A DNA stretch of 31,329 nt from JACPHD01 sp964526325 (GCA_964526325.1 CAZGKM010000016.1:1-31329); one strand, 5' to 3'; counted from the stretch's first letter, positions 15,943 to 24,828 are shown. The notes: generated from the letters alone by a model not told the origin. Program-made: numbers and translations.

Positions 15943-16989
15943 ATGTCTATTTTAGCCATTAATTCCGGCTCAACTTCGATTAAATATAAATTAATCGCTG
16001 ACGATGAAACGGAAATAAAGCAAGGTTGTATTGAGAACGTGAAAGACCACGTCACAGCTCTAAAATTAACTTTAAGAGGAATCGGCGATTTGCGCGATTT
16101 AAATGCGGTTGGCCACCGCGTAGTTCATGGTGGCCATAAATTTTCCAAACCGCACTTAATCAACCGGGATAATTTTTCGGAATTAGAGCAGTTCAATAAT
16201 CTGGCGCCTCTGCATAATCCATATAATTTAGCCGGCATTAAAGCGGCTATGGAATATTTGCCGCAAATTAAGCAAGTTGCGGTTTTTGATACGGCTTTTT
16301 ATTCTGACATGCTGGAGATTTCAAGGCTTTATGCGTTACCAAAAGAAATAAGCGAAAATTATAAAATTTATCGTTATGGTTTTCACGGCACTTCGCATAA
16401 ATATGTCATGCAAGAAAGCGTCAAATTGCTTAAAACCGAAATTAATAAAATTAATTTAATTAGCTGCCATTTGGGCGGCGGCTGGTCTATTACCGCCATA
16501 AAAAACGGTCAGCCGATTGATACTTCTATGGGGCTGACTCCGTTAGAGGGCTTAGTGATGATGACTAGGGCGGGAGATATTGACCCGGGAGTAATTTTTA
16601 AACTTTTAGAAGAAATGCCTGGAGAGATAAGCCATGATAAACTCGCCACGGTTTACGATTTATTGAATTCGCAGTCTGGCATTATGGGTTTGTCAGGCGT
16701 CAATAATTTTCAGGAATTGCTTAAAATGGTATCGCTTGGCAATAAAGAAGCTAATTTAGCTTTTGATTTATCTATTAATCGTTTAGTAAAATATATCGGC
16801 GCTTATTGGACCGAACTGGAAGGCAAGGCGCAGGCGATTGTTTTTACCGGAGCTATAGGGGCCGGCAACCCGATGACGCGCAATCAAGTAATGAAAAAAA
16901 TTAAATGCTTGGGTAAATTGCCCATGCTAGCCATTAAAACCAACGAAGAGTTGATGATAGCCAGAGAAGTGAAGAAACTTATTAAATAA
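15943..16989 (+). CDS. ackA: Acetate kinase, divergent and short
   Basis: Acetyl phosphate plus ADP to acetate plus ATP, the terminal energy-yielding step of fermentation. ASKHA-fold motifs are visible: NSGSTSIKYKL (7-17), the Arg in GHRVVHGG (57-64), the catalytic-Asp segment FDTAF (115-119), RYGFHGTSH (144-152), DTSMGLTPLEGLVMMTRAGDIDP (193-215) and NEELMIARE (334-342). At 348 residues it is about 50 shorter than typical, mostly lost between residues 18 and 50. Two motifs are altered: HLGNG reads HLGGG (176-180), and the usual GIGENS reads AIGAGNP (304-310). The main catalytic residues are kept, so activity is likely, but substrate choice among short acids is uncertain. No phosphotransacetylase is in the window. 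Confidence 0.88.
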   Translation: MSILAINSGSTSIKYKLIADDETEIKQGCIENVKDHVTALKLTLRGIGDLRDLNAVGHRVVHGGHKFSKPHLINRDNFSELEQFNNLAPLHNPYNLAGIKAAMEYLPQIKQVAVFDTAFYSDMLEISRLYALPKEISENYKIYRYGFHGTSHKYVMQESVKLLKTEINKINLISCHLGGGWSITAIKNGQPIDTSMGLTPLEGLVMMTRAGDIDPGVIFKLLEEMPGEISHDKLATVYDLLNSQSGIMGLSGVNNFQELLKMVSLGNKEANLAFDLSINRLVKYIGAYWTELEGKAQAIVFTGAIGAGNPMTRNQVMKKIKCLGKLPMLAIKTNEELMIAREVKKLIK

Positions 16990-17110
16990 ATTTTTAATTT
17001 TGCAATTTTATAAATAATTTTTTAATATTTAATTTTTAAAAATTTACTTGTTCCGGCTCGACCAGGGGAAAATTAGATATTATTTAAAAATTTAAAAATT
17101 ATAAAATTAA
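16990..17110. repeat. AT-rich dispersed repeat, copy 2
   Basis: The first 40 bases match 12488-12526 almost exactly. The right end (about 17085-17109) is largely complementary to the left, so the unit is an inverted-repeat element. It fills the ackA-murJ gap as copy 1 fills the eno-gpmI gap. Confidence 0.65.
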
Positions 17111-17121
17111 GAATTTATTTT

Positions 17122-18765
17122 ATGATGAAACGTTTGTTTAACGGAGAAATAAATAGTATTACCATAGCCGCTTTTTTAATTGGCGGATCTTCTTTGGTTA
17201 GCCGTTTGCTCGGAATTTTTCGTGATCGAATTTTAGCCGGCCAATTCGGCGCCGGCGATACTTTAGATATTTATTACGCGGCTTTTCGCATTCCTGATTT
17301 AATTTTTAATCTATTGGTTTTAGGCGCTTTGTCGGCCGGTTTTATACCTATTTTTACTTCCTTGATTAAAAGTCCGATAGAGAAAATAAAATCATTGCTC
17401 GGAGATGATTATAATGAAGCATGGCAGTTAGCCAGCAATATTTTAAATATTTTAGGCTTAAGTCTTTTGGTTTTATGCGGTTTTGGCGTAATTTTTTCGC
17501 CGCAAATCATGAGCTTAATCACCCCCGGCTTTAGCCGCGAAAAGATGGATTTAACCGTAAGTTTAGCAAGAATTATGTTTTTATCACCGATATTTTTAGG
17601 TATTTCCAGTGTTTTTGGCGGTATTTTACAGTCGTTTAAAAGATTTTTTGCATATTCGTTGTCGCCGATTTTTTATAACATCGGAATAATTATCGGAGCG
17701 TTATATTTCGTGCCGCTTTGGGGTATTTATGGTTTGGCCTGGGGGGTGGTATTGGGAGCGTTTTTTCATATGGCAGTGCAGATTCCGGTTTTAGCGCGAA
17801 TTGGTTTTAAATATAAATTTAAATTTGAAATTAAAAATCCCAGAATAATTAAAATTTGGCTGATGATGGTGCCGCGAACAATGAGTTTAGCTATTTCGCA
17901 ATTGAATTTGTTGGTTATTACCATTATTGCTTCAACCATGGCCAGCGGGTCGCTCGCTATTTTTAATTTTGCCAATAATTTACAGTCTTTTCCCGTTGGT
18001 ATTTTCGGCATTTCTTTTGCCATTGCCGCTTTTCCCGCTTTATCGGCTTCTGCTTTTGATAAAAAGAATTTAGTAAAAGATTTATCTTTGACGGTCAGGC
18101 AGATTTTATTTTTCATTATCCCATCCACGGTTCTTTTATTGGCTTTGCGCGCGCAAATTATCAGGGTTATTTTAGGCACGGGCAAATTTGACTGGCAGGA
18201 CACTATTTTAACCATTAATACTTTAGGTTTTTTTGCGATATCTCTTTTTGCTCAAGCTTTAATTCCTCTTTTAATCCGTGTTTTTTATGCCAGGCGCGAT
18301 TCTAAAACGCCGTTTATTATCGGTTTTTGCGCGGCTTTGGTCAATATTTTTTTATCAATTAAGCTTTCGCATAGTATGGGCGTGGCCGGGCTGGCTTTGG
18401 CTTTTTCCATAAGCAGCGTAATTAATTTAGTATTGCTTTGGGTTTGGCTGAATATTGAAATCGGCAGAATTGACGAGTTAAAAATTCTTATTTCAACCGT
18501 AAAATTTTCTTTAGCCGCTTTGGCTTGCGGTTTAGCGGTCCAGGGCGTAAAATTAGCAATCGGCACCAATATCGATATGACAAAATTTTTAGGCGTTTTA
18601 ACCCAAGGGATAGCCGCCGGCTTAGCCGGTGTTTTAATTTATCTTTTAGTCTGCTTTATATTGAAAAGCGAAGAATTATTTAATTTTTGGTCGTCATTAA
18701 GGCGCCGTCTGGCTGGTGTTAAAAAAATTGACACTCCCGACCAAGGAGAAGCTAGAGGAATCTGA
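17122..18765 (+). CDS. murJ: Lipid II flippase MurJ (MviN family)
   Basis: Moves lipid II across the cytoplasmic membrane for peptidoglycan synthesis (MOP superfamily). 547 residues with about 14 membrane segments. The family start SLVSRLLGIFRDRILAGQFGAGDTLDIYYAAFRIPDL is clear (about residues 20-56); its arginines line the transport cavity, and the downstream FxxAxxPxLS-like segment AIAAFPALSASA is also present. The stretch LIRVFYARRDSKTPF near 390-405 is typical. The C-terminal cytoplasmic tail is charged. Length is slightly above average. No terminator hairpin is obvious after it; the next 180 bp are AT-rich and hold a promoter for the following gene. Confidence 0.95.
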   Translation: MMKRLFNGEINSITIAAFLIGGSSLVSRLLGIFRDRILAGQFGAGDTLDIYYAAFRIPDLIFNLLVLGALSAGFIPIFTSLIKSPIEKIKSLLGDDYNEAWQLASNILNILGLSLLVLCGFGVIFSPQIMSLITPGFSREKMDLTVSLARIMFLSPIFLGISSVFGGILQSFKRFFAYSLSPIFYNIGIIIGALYFVPLWGIYGLAWGVVLGAFFHMAVQIPVLARIGFKYKFKFEIKNPRIIKIWLMMVPRTMSLAISQLNLLVITIIASTMASGSLAIFNFANNLQSFPVGIFGISFAIAAFPALSASAFDKKNLVKDLSLTVRQILFFIIPSTVLLLALRAQIIRVILGTGKFDWQDTILTINTLGFFAISLFAQALIPLLIRVFYARRDSKTPFIIGFCAALVNIFLSIKLSHSMGVAGLALAFSISSVINLVLLWVWLNIEIGRIDELKILISTVKFSLAALACGLAVQGVKLAIGTNIDMTKFLGVLTQGIAAGLAGVLIYLLVCFILKSEELFNFWSSLRRRLAGVKKIDTPDQGEARGI

Positions 18766-18839
18766 TTAATTTTAATTTTTTAATAAATTAAAAATATTTA
18801 GTTTTGATTTGAAATTCGGTATTTTTTATTAAAAATTAT

Positions 18840-18867
18840 TTGACATAATTTTTTTATGTCATATAAT
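18840..18867 (+). promoter_or_regulatory. Strong sigma70 promoter with inverted repeat in the spacer
   Basis: A perfect TTGACA (18840-18845), a 16-bp spacer and a perfect TATAAT (18862-18867). An 8-bp inverted repeat, TGACATAA (18841-18848) and TTATGTCA (18854-18861), overlaps the -35 and the spacer, a typical operator position. The predicted leader is about 70 nt before the ATP-grasp gene. Confidence 0.7.
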
Positions 18868-18947
18868 TAAATAACAATAATTAAAATTTATAAAATAAAT
18901 AATTTTTGATAAAATAATATTTATAATTATTAGATTAGCTTTTATTT

Positions 18948-20482
18948 ATGCTAAGCGATAAAAAATTCATAAACGGCGAAAACGGAAATAATAAAAAAAA
19001 TAATGGCGAAAATATCGAATTAATTTCCAAAACCATTGAGCCGAAAAAATTTTTATTTATTTCTCTGGAAAGTTTAAGCGGAGATTTGGCCTGGAGCCTG
19101 GTTAAGGAAGGCCATCAAGTTAAGGCTTATATTAAAGCGAAAAGCGATATTGATGTTTATAACGGCTTTATTGAAAAGGTGGAATCTTGGGAAGATTATA
19201 AAGATTGGGCGGATGTAATTATTTTTGATGATGTTGGCTTCGGTCCGGTCGTTGAAAAATTAAGAAAGCAAGGCAAGCTGGTTATCGGCGGCAGTACCTA
19301 TACTGATAGATTGGAAATTGACCGGGAATTCGGCCAAGCCGAAATGAAAAGTCATGGCATTAATATTTTGCCCAGCTGGCAGTTTAATAGTTACGAAGAA
19401 GCTATTAAATTTATTAAAACTAATCCCTCCCGCTATGTCTTTAAGCCAAGCGGTAATACGCCTTCAGGCGGTAAGGGGTTATTATTTTTAGGCCAGGAAG
19501 AAGACGGCAAGGATTTACTTGAACTTTTTGAACAAAACAAAGATGTTTGGCAGAAAAAAGCGCCATTATTTTTATTGCAAAAATATATTACTGGCGTGGA
19601 AGTGGCCGTGGGCGCATATTTTAACGGCCATGATTTTATTTATCCGATTAACGTAAATTTTGAGCATAAAAGAATATATCCCGGCAACATCGGGCCGTTC
19701 GCCGGTGAAATGGGCACTTTAATGTATTGGAGTTCGCCCAATAATTTATTCCGAGCTACTTTGGAAAAAATGCTGCCGGCTTTAAAGGAGTCCGGCTATA
19801 TCGGATACGTTGATATAAATTGCATTGTCAACGGGCGGGGGATATATCCGCTTGAATTTACCACTCGTTTCGGTTACCCGACCATTCATATCCAGCAAGA
19901 AGGCATATTAACGCCCACCGGCGAATGGTTGTTTAAAATGGCCAAAGGCGAGAATTTTGAATTAAAAACCAAGCGCGGCTTTCAGATCGGCGTCAGAATT
20001 TTAGTGGAATCTTATTTTTCTAAAGATGAAAATTCGGATATTGTTAAACTTTATCATGATCTGGCTATTGCTTTTAAAAATTCTAATAATTTAGAAGGCG
20101 TGCATATTGAAGATATTAAAAACGAGAAAGGCATTTGGCGGGTGGCCGGAGTTTCCGGTTGTTTATTGGTGATTACGGGGAGCGGTACGACGGTTGAAGA
20201 TGTTAGGCATTTGGTTTACGGCCGCGTAAAAAATATTATTATACCTAATATGATATACCGCACCGATATTGGCTCTAGATGGGCGGTGGATTCGGATCGC
20301 CTGCATACTTGGGGNNNNNNNNNNNNNNNNNNNNNNNNNNNNNNNNNNNNNNNNNNNNNNNNNNNNNNNNNNNNNNNNNNNNNNNNNNNNNNNNNNNNNN
20401 NNNNNNNNNNNNNNGCACCGATATTGGCTCTAGATGGGCGGTGGATTCGGATCGCCTGCATACTTGGGGATACCTTAGATAA
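18948..20482 (+). CDS. PurD-like ATP-grasp ligase, interrupted by a scaffold gap
   Basis: Resembles phosphoribosylamine-glycine ligase (GARS) in its ATP-grasp core: YVFKPSGNTPSGGKGLLFL with the ATP-binding Lys, FLLQKYITGVEVAVGAYFNG, the metal-binding YPLEFTTRFGYP, and a GARS C-domain ending in VKNIIIPNMIYRTDIG. The N-terminal Gly-Arg-Glu-His motif expected in PurD is missing, and no purine gene is nearby, so an orphan ATP-grasp ligase of unknown substrate is a fair alternative. The 55 bases before the N-run (20260-20314) are repeated exactly after it (20415-20469). Collapsing the two copies gives one frame ending ...HTWGYLR with stop at 20480-20482. Reading across the Ns instead gives a false longer product. 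Confidence 0.8.
20315..20414. other. Assembly gap (100 N) between duplicated contig ends
   Basis: Exactly 100 Ns, flanked by identical 55-bp sequences. This is the usual mark of two contigs that really overlap but were joined with a fixed-size gap, so probably no sequence is missing. Confidence 0.9.
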
Positions 20483-20545
20483 TTTTTAATTATCAATTTC
20501 CAATTTTCAATAAATTATTTATTTTTAAATTTTGTTAATTTAACG

Positions 20546-20911
20546 ATGAATGATGTTGTTGTAAAAAAATCCAAAATAAACGGGAAAGGCGTATTCGCGA
20601 TGAGAAATTTTAAAAAAGGCGAAGTAGTAATGATATGGAAGCCAATAATTTTGGAAAGATCTGAATTGAAGAATTTTTCCGAGAGAGAAAAAGATTATAT
20701 TGCTAGTGTAAAAGGAAAATTTCTTTTGATGCAATCACCGGAAAAATTTGTAAATCATTCTTGCAAGGCCAACACCTCGGTAAAAAATTTTTGTGATATT
20801 GCCAAAAGAAATATAAAAAAGGGAGAAGAAATAACGGGAAATTATAAAGAAACCGGAGGATTGAATAATTTTAGATGTGTCTGTGGAAGCAAAAAATGCC
20901 ATAATGTTTAA
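20546..20911 (+). CDS. Small SET-domain protein (putative lysine methyltransferase)
   Basis: 121 residues covering a compact SET domain. GKGVFAMRNFKKGEVV (13-28) is the SET-N motif, FVNHSCKANT (68-77) is the SAM-binding pseudoknot motif, GEEITGNYKE (93-102) holds the catalytic-type Tyr100, and C111, C113 and C118 in CVCGSKKC form a post-SET-like zinc cluster. SET enzymes transfer a methyl group from SAM to protein lysines; they are typical of eukaryotes but also occur in bacteria, where ribosomal or nucleoid proteins are possible targets. The target here is unknown. The gene is complete, with its own downstream terminator. The start at 20546 is preceded by AT-rich sequence without a ribosome-binding site. 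Confidence 0.88.
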   Translation: MNDVVVKKSKINGKGVFAMRNFKKGEVVMIWKPIILERSELKNFSEREKDYIASVKGKFLLMQSPEKFVNHSCKANTSVKNFCDIAKRNIKKGEEITGNYKETGGLNNFRCVCGSKKCHNV

Positions 20912-20925
20912 GTCTTTTATATAAT

Positions 20926-20957
20926 CGCCTCAACAATTTTTGTTCGCGGTTTTTTTA
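20926..20957 (+). terminator. Intrinsic terminator after the SET gene
   Basis: A stem with arms CGC...AACAA and TTGTT...GCG (about 20926-20948, small internal loop) is followed by a run of T at 20950-20956. It lies 15 nt after the SET stop. Confidence 0.55.
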
Positions 20958-20995
20958 TTTGACCAAACTATAAAAAATTAGTAGGATATAGGTGC

Positions 20996-21020
20996 AGGGA
21001 CAGGGCATCGCACTGTCCTT
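20996..21020 (+). other. Hairpin upstream of the lepA leader ORF
   Basis: AGGGACAG (20996-21003) pairs with CTGTCCTT (21013-21020), 8 bp including one G-T pair, around a 9-nt loop. It lies 14 nt before the leader ORF start at 21034. It could be a weak terminator or part of the lepA leader. Confidence 0.45.
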
Positions 21021-21033
21021 TAGTAAATAAATT

Positions 21034-21141
21034 ATGACCAATATTAGAAATTTTTGCATAATTGCTCATATCGACCACCCGGCCTACGCCAAGGCTTCGG
21101 CGGGCAAGACTCAAAATATTAATGAACGTAGATTTTTATGA
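21034..21141 (+). pseudogene. Duplicated lepA 5' end fused to a repeat, 35-codon leader ORF
   Basis: The first 44 bases repeat the start of lepA (21138 onward) with three differences, giving MTNIRNFCIIAHIDH against MNNIRNFCIIAHIDH. The frame then runs into a GC-rich palindromic segment (about 21078-21105, read as PAYAKASAGKT) and ends in TGA at 21139-21141, overlapping the lepA ATG as ATGA. It is either a broken remnant of lepA or a leader peptide that couples translation to lepA. There is no Shine-Dalgarno before either start. Confidence 0.8.
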
Positions 21142-22931
21142 ATAATATTAGAAATTTTTGCATAATCGCTCATATCGACCATGGTAAATCCACTATGGCG
21201 GATCGCATGTTGGAAATTACCGGCACCATTGAAAAAAGAAAAATGAAGGATCAGATTTTGGATCGCATGGATTTAGAAAGAGAAAGAGGCATAACTATAA
21301 AATTGCAACCCGTAAAAATGGATTACGAGGGGTATGCTTTAAATTTAATCGATACTCCGGGTCATGTTGATTTTACTTATGAAGTATCGCGCAGTTTGGC
21401 GGCGGTTGAAGGCGCGGTATTATTGGTGGATGCGTCGCAGGGGATACAAGCGCAAACTTTGGCAAATTTATATTTAGCGTTAGAACAAAATTTAACAATT
21501 ATCCCGGTAATCAATAAAATTGATTTGCCGGCAGCCAATATTGAAAAAACCAAAAAAGAAATTATTCAGCTTTTAGGTTGTAAAGCCGAGGAAATTATTT
21601 TAGCTTCAGGCAAAACCGGACAAGGAGTGCAAGAAGTTTTAAAGGCGGTTATAGACCATGTGCCGGCGCCGGTTATGCCGGAAGAAAATTCCGGCGAACA
21701 GGCTTTGCGCGCCTTGATTTTTGACTCGACTTACGATGAATACCGCGGCGTGGTAGCGTATATCAGAATTTTCGACGGTGTCATAAAAAAAGGCGATAAA
21801 ATTATATTACTTGCCACTAAAGCTAAAAGCGAAGCATTGGACGTGGGAATTTTTAAACCGGAATATAAATCAACCGGAGAATTAAAAACCGGCGAAATCG
21901 GCTATATTGTAACCGGATTTAAAGATGTAAGCGAGTGCCGCGTAGGCGATACCGTAGCTTGGTTAAAATCAGAAAATAAAATTAAACCGCTTAAGGGCTA
22001 TGACGAAGTAAAACCGATGGTGTTCGCCGGAGTTTTTCCGCGCGAAGGCAATGAATTTGATGAATTGCGAGAAGCAATTTCAAAATTAAAATTAAATGAT
22101 GCCGCTTTAATCTATGAACCCGAGCATTCCGAGGCTTTAGGCTTTGGTTTTAGGTGCGGATTTTTAGGCTTGCTGCATCTGGAAATTTTTCAAGAGCGCT
22201 TAAGCCGGGAATATAATTTAAATTTAACGGTTACCATTCCCAGTGTGGCGTATAAAGTTTATAAGAAAAATGGCGATAACACGATTATTCGCAGTCCGCA
22301 AAAGTTGCCCAATCCCTCGGAAATAGATAAAATCGAAGAGCCGTGGGTTAGCCTTGATATTATCGCGCCTAAAGAATATATCGGAGCGATTTTGAATTTA
22401 GTGCAAGAAAAGCGGGGTGTTTATAAAAATACCGAATATATTGACGAGAGCAGAGTGATTTTGCATTATGAAATTCCCATGGCTGCGATTTTAACGGATT
22501 TTTATGATAAAATTAAAAGTGCCAGCTCCGGTTATGCCTCGATAAATTATGAATTCGCCGGTTATCGGCAGGCGGATGTTGTAAAAATGGATATTTTAGT
22601 GGCCGAAGACGCGGTTGAGGCTTTATCCATGATAGTTTATCGCGATGATGCTTTTAGGCGGGGGAAAGACGTGGTCAGTACTTTAAAAGAAACTTTGCCC
22701 AAGCAAATGTTTGCCGTTAAATTGCAAGCGGCTGTAGGCGGAAAAATTATTGCCGCCGAAAGAATTTCCGCTATGCGTAAAGACGTAACGGCAAAATTAT
22801 ACGGAGGCGATGTAACGCGTAAAAGAAAATTATTGGAAAAGCAGAAAAAAGGCAAAAAGAAAATGGAGGCTCATGGCAAGGGCAGGGTAGAAATACCGAG
22901 CGATACTTTCGTAAAACTGTTAAAGAGATAA
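21138..22931 (+). CDS. lepA: Elongation factor 4 (LepA) ribosomal GTPase
   Basis: Translational GTPase that promotes back-translocation or assists ribosome assembly. G1 AHIDHGKST (11-19), G2 in RERGITIK, G3 DTPGH, G4 NKID, and the LepA-specific C-terminal domain with SVAYKVYKKNG and VVKMDILVAEDAVEALS are all visible. It ends with the basic tail KRKLLEKQKKGKKKMEAHGKGRVEIP, typical of LepA. Length 597 is normal. It begins in an ATGA overlap with a leader ORF that is a partial copy of its own first 15 codons. The encoded protein is intact, so the duplication did not damage it. Confidence 0.97.
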   Translation: MNNIRNFCIIAHIDHGKSTMADRMLEITGTIEKRKMKDQILDRMDLERERGITIKLQPVKMDYEGYALNLIDTPGHVDFTYEVSRSLAAVEGAVLLVDASQGIQAQTLANLYLALEQNLTIIPVINKIDLPAANIEKTKKEIIQLLGCKAEEIILASGKTGQGVQEVLKAVIDHVPAPVMPEENSGEQALRALIFDSTYDEYRGVVAYIRIFDGVIKKGDKIILLATKAKSEALDVGIFKPEYKSTGELKTGEIGYIVTGFKDVSECRVGDTVAWLKSENKIKPLKGYDEVKPMVFAGVFPREGNEFDELREAISKLKLNDAALIYEPEHSEALGFGFRCGFLGLLHLEIFQERLSREYNLNLTVTIPSVAYKVYKKNGDNTIIRSPQKLPNPSEIDKIEEPWVSLDIIAPKEYIGAILNLVQEKRGVYKNTEYIDESRVILHYEIPMAAILTDFYDKIKSASSGYASINYEFAGYRQADVVKMDILVAEDAVEALSMIVYRDDAFRRGKDVVSTLKETLPKQMFAVKLQAAVGGKIIAAERISAMRKDVTAKLYGGDVTRKRKLLEKQKKGKKKMEAHGKGRVEIPSDTFVKLLKR

Positions 22932-22962
22932 ATTTTTCATCGTAATAACAATCAATATATAT

Positions 22963-23064
22963 ATGAAAAAGAAACCTTTCCAGAAAATAATTTGGACAAT
23001 AATAAGCGTCATGGTAATTTTTTCCATGCTGGCTTGGACGGTAGGCGCGTTTTTAAATTATTAG
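22963..23064 (+). CDS. Small single-pass membrane protein (33 residues)
   Basis: MKKKPFQKIIWTIISVMVI followed by more hydrophobic residues and a short NY end. It has a basic N-terminus and one membrane segment at about residues 9-30. It lies between lepA and recJ, 31 nt after the lepA stop and 3 nt before the recJ start. Its shape resembles DUF4044-type peptides of other bacteria, a resemblance by eye only. The intact frame tightly tucked between two genes supports it as real. No function is proposed. Confidence 0.6.
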   Translation: MKKKPFQKIIWTIISVMVIFSMLAWTVGAFLNY

Positions 23065-23067
23065 ATT

Positions 23068-24801
23068 ATGGCCAATAAATGGGAAATTAAACCTATTGTT
23101 GAAAATAATTTTATTAAAAAAAATTCTGAATATAATAAAATTATACTTCAGCTGCTTTTTAATAGGCGAATAACCAATAAACAAGATATCGAATTATTTT
23201 TTCAGCCAGAAAAAATGAGCTTATCCGATCCGTTTTTATTTAAAAATATGCCGGCGGCCGTAGCTTTAACGATTAAGCATATTAAAGAGCAGAATTTAAT
23301 AGTGGTTTATGGCGATTATGATGCTGACGGAGTTACCGCCGCAGCCACGTTGATCGAAATTTTAAATATTTTTAAAGCAAAAACGAGCGTTTATATCCCT
23401 GGCAGAACCAGCGAAGGCTACGGCTTAAATAAAAAAGCAATTGACGCGTTAATAAAAATCGGAGCTAAATTAATTATTACGGTAGATAATGGCATCCGTA
23501 ATAAAGAAGAAGTTGTTTATGCTAAAAGCCTTGGCTTGGATATAATAATTACCGATCATCATGAGCCGCCGCCGGATAAAAACGATTGGCCCGATTGTTT
23601 AATTATTAATCCAAAAGCTGAAGATTATTCTTATAAAAATTTAGCCGGCGTGGGAGTGGCTTTTAAATTCGCCCAAGGCCTGATTAAGCTTTCTAAATTA
23701 GATGAAGAATTAAAAAATAAATTAGCCGAAAAGGTTTTGGATTTGGTTGCTATCGGCACGGTAGCCGACATGGTAAGTTTGATCGGCGAAAACAGAATGC
23801 TGGTCAGCCAAGGTCTGAAAATAATAAACCGGCAAAAACGGCTTGGCATAGCCGAGTTAATAAAAACGGCGCAGACTAATGGAAATTCAAATAAAAAAAT
23901 AAATTCATTTCATGTCGGTTGGCAAATTTCTCCGAGATTAAATTCGGCCGGACGGCTTGATTATGCTAATACGGCTTACGAGCTTTTAATTACCAAAGAC
24001 AAAAACGAAGCGCAAATCATCGCTAAAAAATTGAACATAAAAAACGGTGAAAGGCAGAAGATAACCGAAGAAATAACCTCTTATTGCCGGGGAGTTGTTG
24101 AAGAAAAAATGGCTGGAGATAAAATTTTAATATTATGTTCGCCGAATATTGAAAAAAAGGGGGGGGATGTTTTTTGGCCGGAAGGAGTTGTTGGCTTAGT
24201 CGCCGGACGTTTATGCGAACAATATGCCAAGCCTGTTTTAGTGATAACTAAAGTAGAAAATGAAATAAAAGGTTCAGGCAGAAGCATTGATGAATTTAAT
24301 ATTATGGAAGCGATTGAGCGTTTAAGCCGATATTTAGAAAAATTTGGCGGGCATGCGGCGGCTTGCGGCTTTACATTAAAAAGTCCTGACGATTTAAAAA
24401 AATTCATAAAAGAAATGAAAAAAATTTCCAACCTGGCCTTAGCTGAAATTGAGCTGGTATCGAAAATTATGGCCGAGGCAGAAATTGATTTATTGGATAT
24501 TAACGATGAATTATTAGAGTCTTTAGAAAAATTTGAACCTTTCGGCGAAGGCAACGAGCGGCCGAAATTTTTAAGCAAAGGTTTAGTCATAGCCGATAAA
24601 ATAAATATGGGAATTAACGCTCAGCATATTAAATTCAGATTTGGCTCAATCTGGGCCGTGGCTTTTTCTCAAGCCGAAAATTTAAAAGATTTAAAAATAG
24701 GGGATAAGGTTGATGCGGTCTATTATTTGGAATTCAATGAATTTAACGGCCGGCGCACGGCGCAGATGAAGATTGTGGATATAAGGAATGCGATAGTTTA
24801 A
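23068..24801 (+). CDS. recJ: Single-stranded-DNA-specific exonuclease RecJ
   Basis: 5'-3' ssDNA exonuclease for recombination and mismatch repair. DHH-family motifs are visible: VVYGDYDADGVTAA (79-92), ITVDNGI (137-143), IITDHHEPP (160-168, the DHH triad), and VLDLVAIGTVADMVSL carrying the next metal Asp. The DHHA1 motif GSGRS...FGGHAAACGFTL follows near 400-445, then an OB-fold C-terminal domain containing EPFGEGNERPKF and ending in AQMKIVDIR. At 577 residues it is a normal core RecJ. The start at ATG 23068 gives MANKWEI, a usual beginning for this family. It runs into the RNase H gene after 27 nt. Confidence 0.96.
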   Translation: MANKWEIKPIVENNFIKKNSEYNKIILQLLFNRRITNKQDIELFFQPEKMSLSDPFLFKNMPAAVALTIKHIKEQNLIVVYGDYDADGVTAAATLIEILNIFKAKTSVYIPGRTSEGYGLNKKAIDALIKIGAKLIITVDNGIRNKEEVVYAKSLGLDIIITDHHEPPPDKNDWPDCLIINPKAEDYSYKNLAGVGVAFKFAQGLIKLSKLDEELKNKLAEKVLDLVAIGTVADMVSLIGENRMLVSQGLKIINRQKRLGIAELIKTAQTNGNSNKKINSFHVGWQISPRLNSAGRLDYANTAYELLITKDKNEAQIIAKKLNIKNGERQKITEEITSYCRGVVEEKMAGDKILILCSPNIEKKGGDVFWPEGVVGLVAGRLCEQYAKPVLVITKVENEIKGSGRSIDEFNIMEAIERLSRYLEKFGGHAAACGFTLKSPDDLKKFIKEMKKISNLALAEIELVSKIMAEAEIDLLDINDELLESLEKFEPFGEGNERPKFLSKGLVIADKINMGINAQHIKFRFGSIWAVAFSQAENLKDLKIGDKVDAVYYLEFNEFNGRRTAQMKIVDIRNAIV

Positions 24802-24828
24802 ATTTTTCATCTTACGATATTTATTATT

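Noticed and set aside
20216..20496. ORFs on both strands running through the N-gap, and the 513-residue version of the ATP-grasp protein
   Set aside because: They depend on reading Ns as sense codons; the duplicated 55-bp ends show the true frame stops at 20482.
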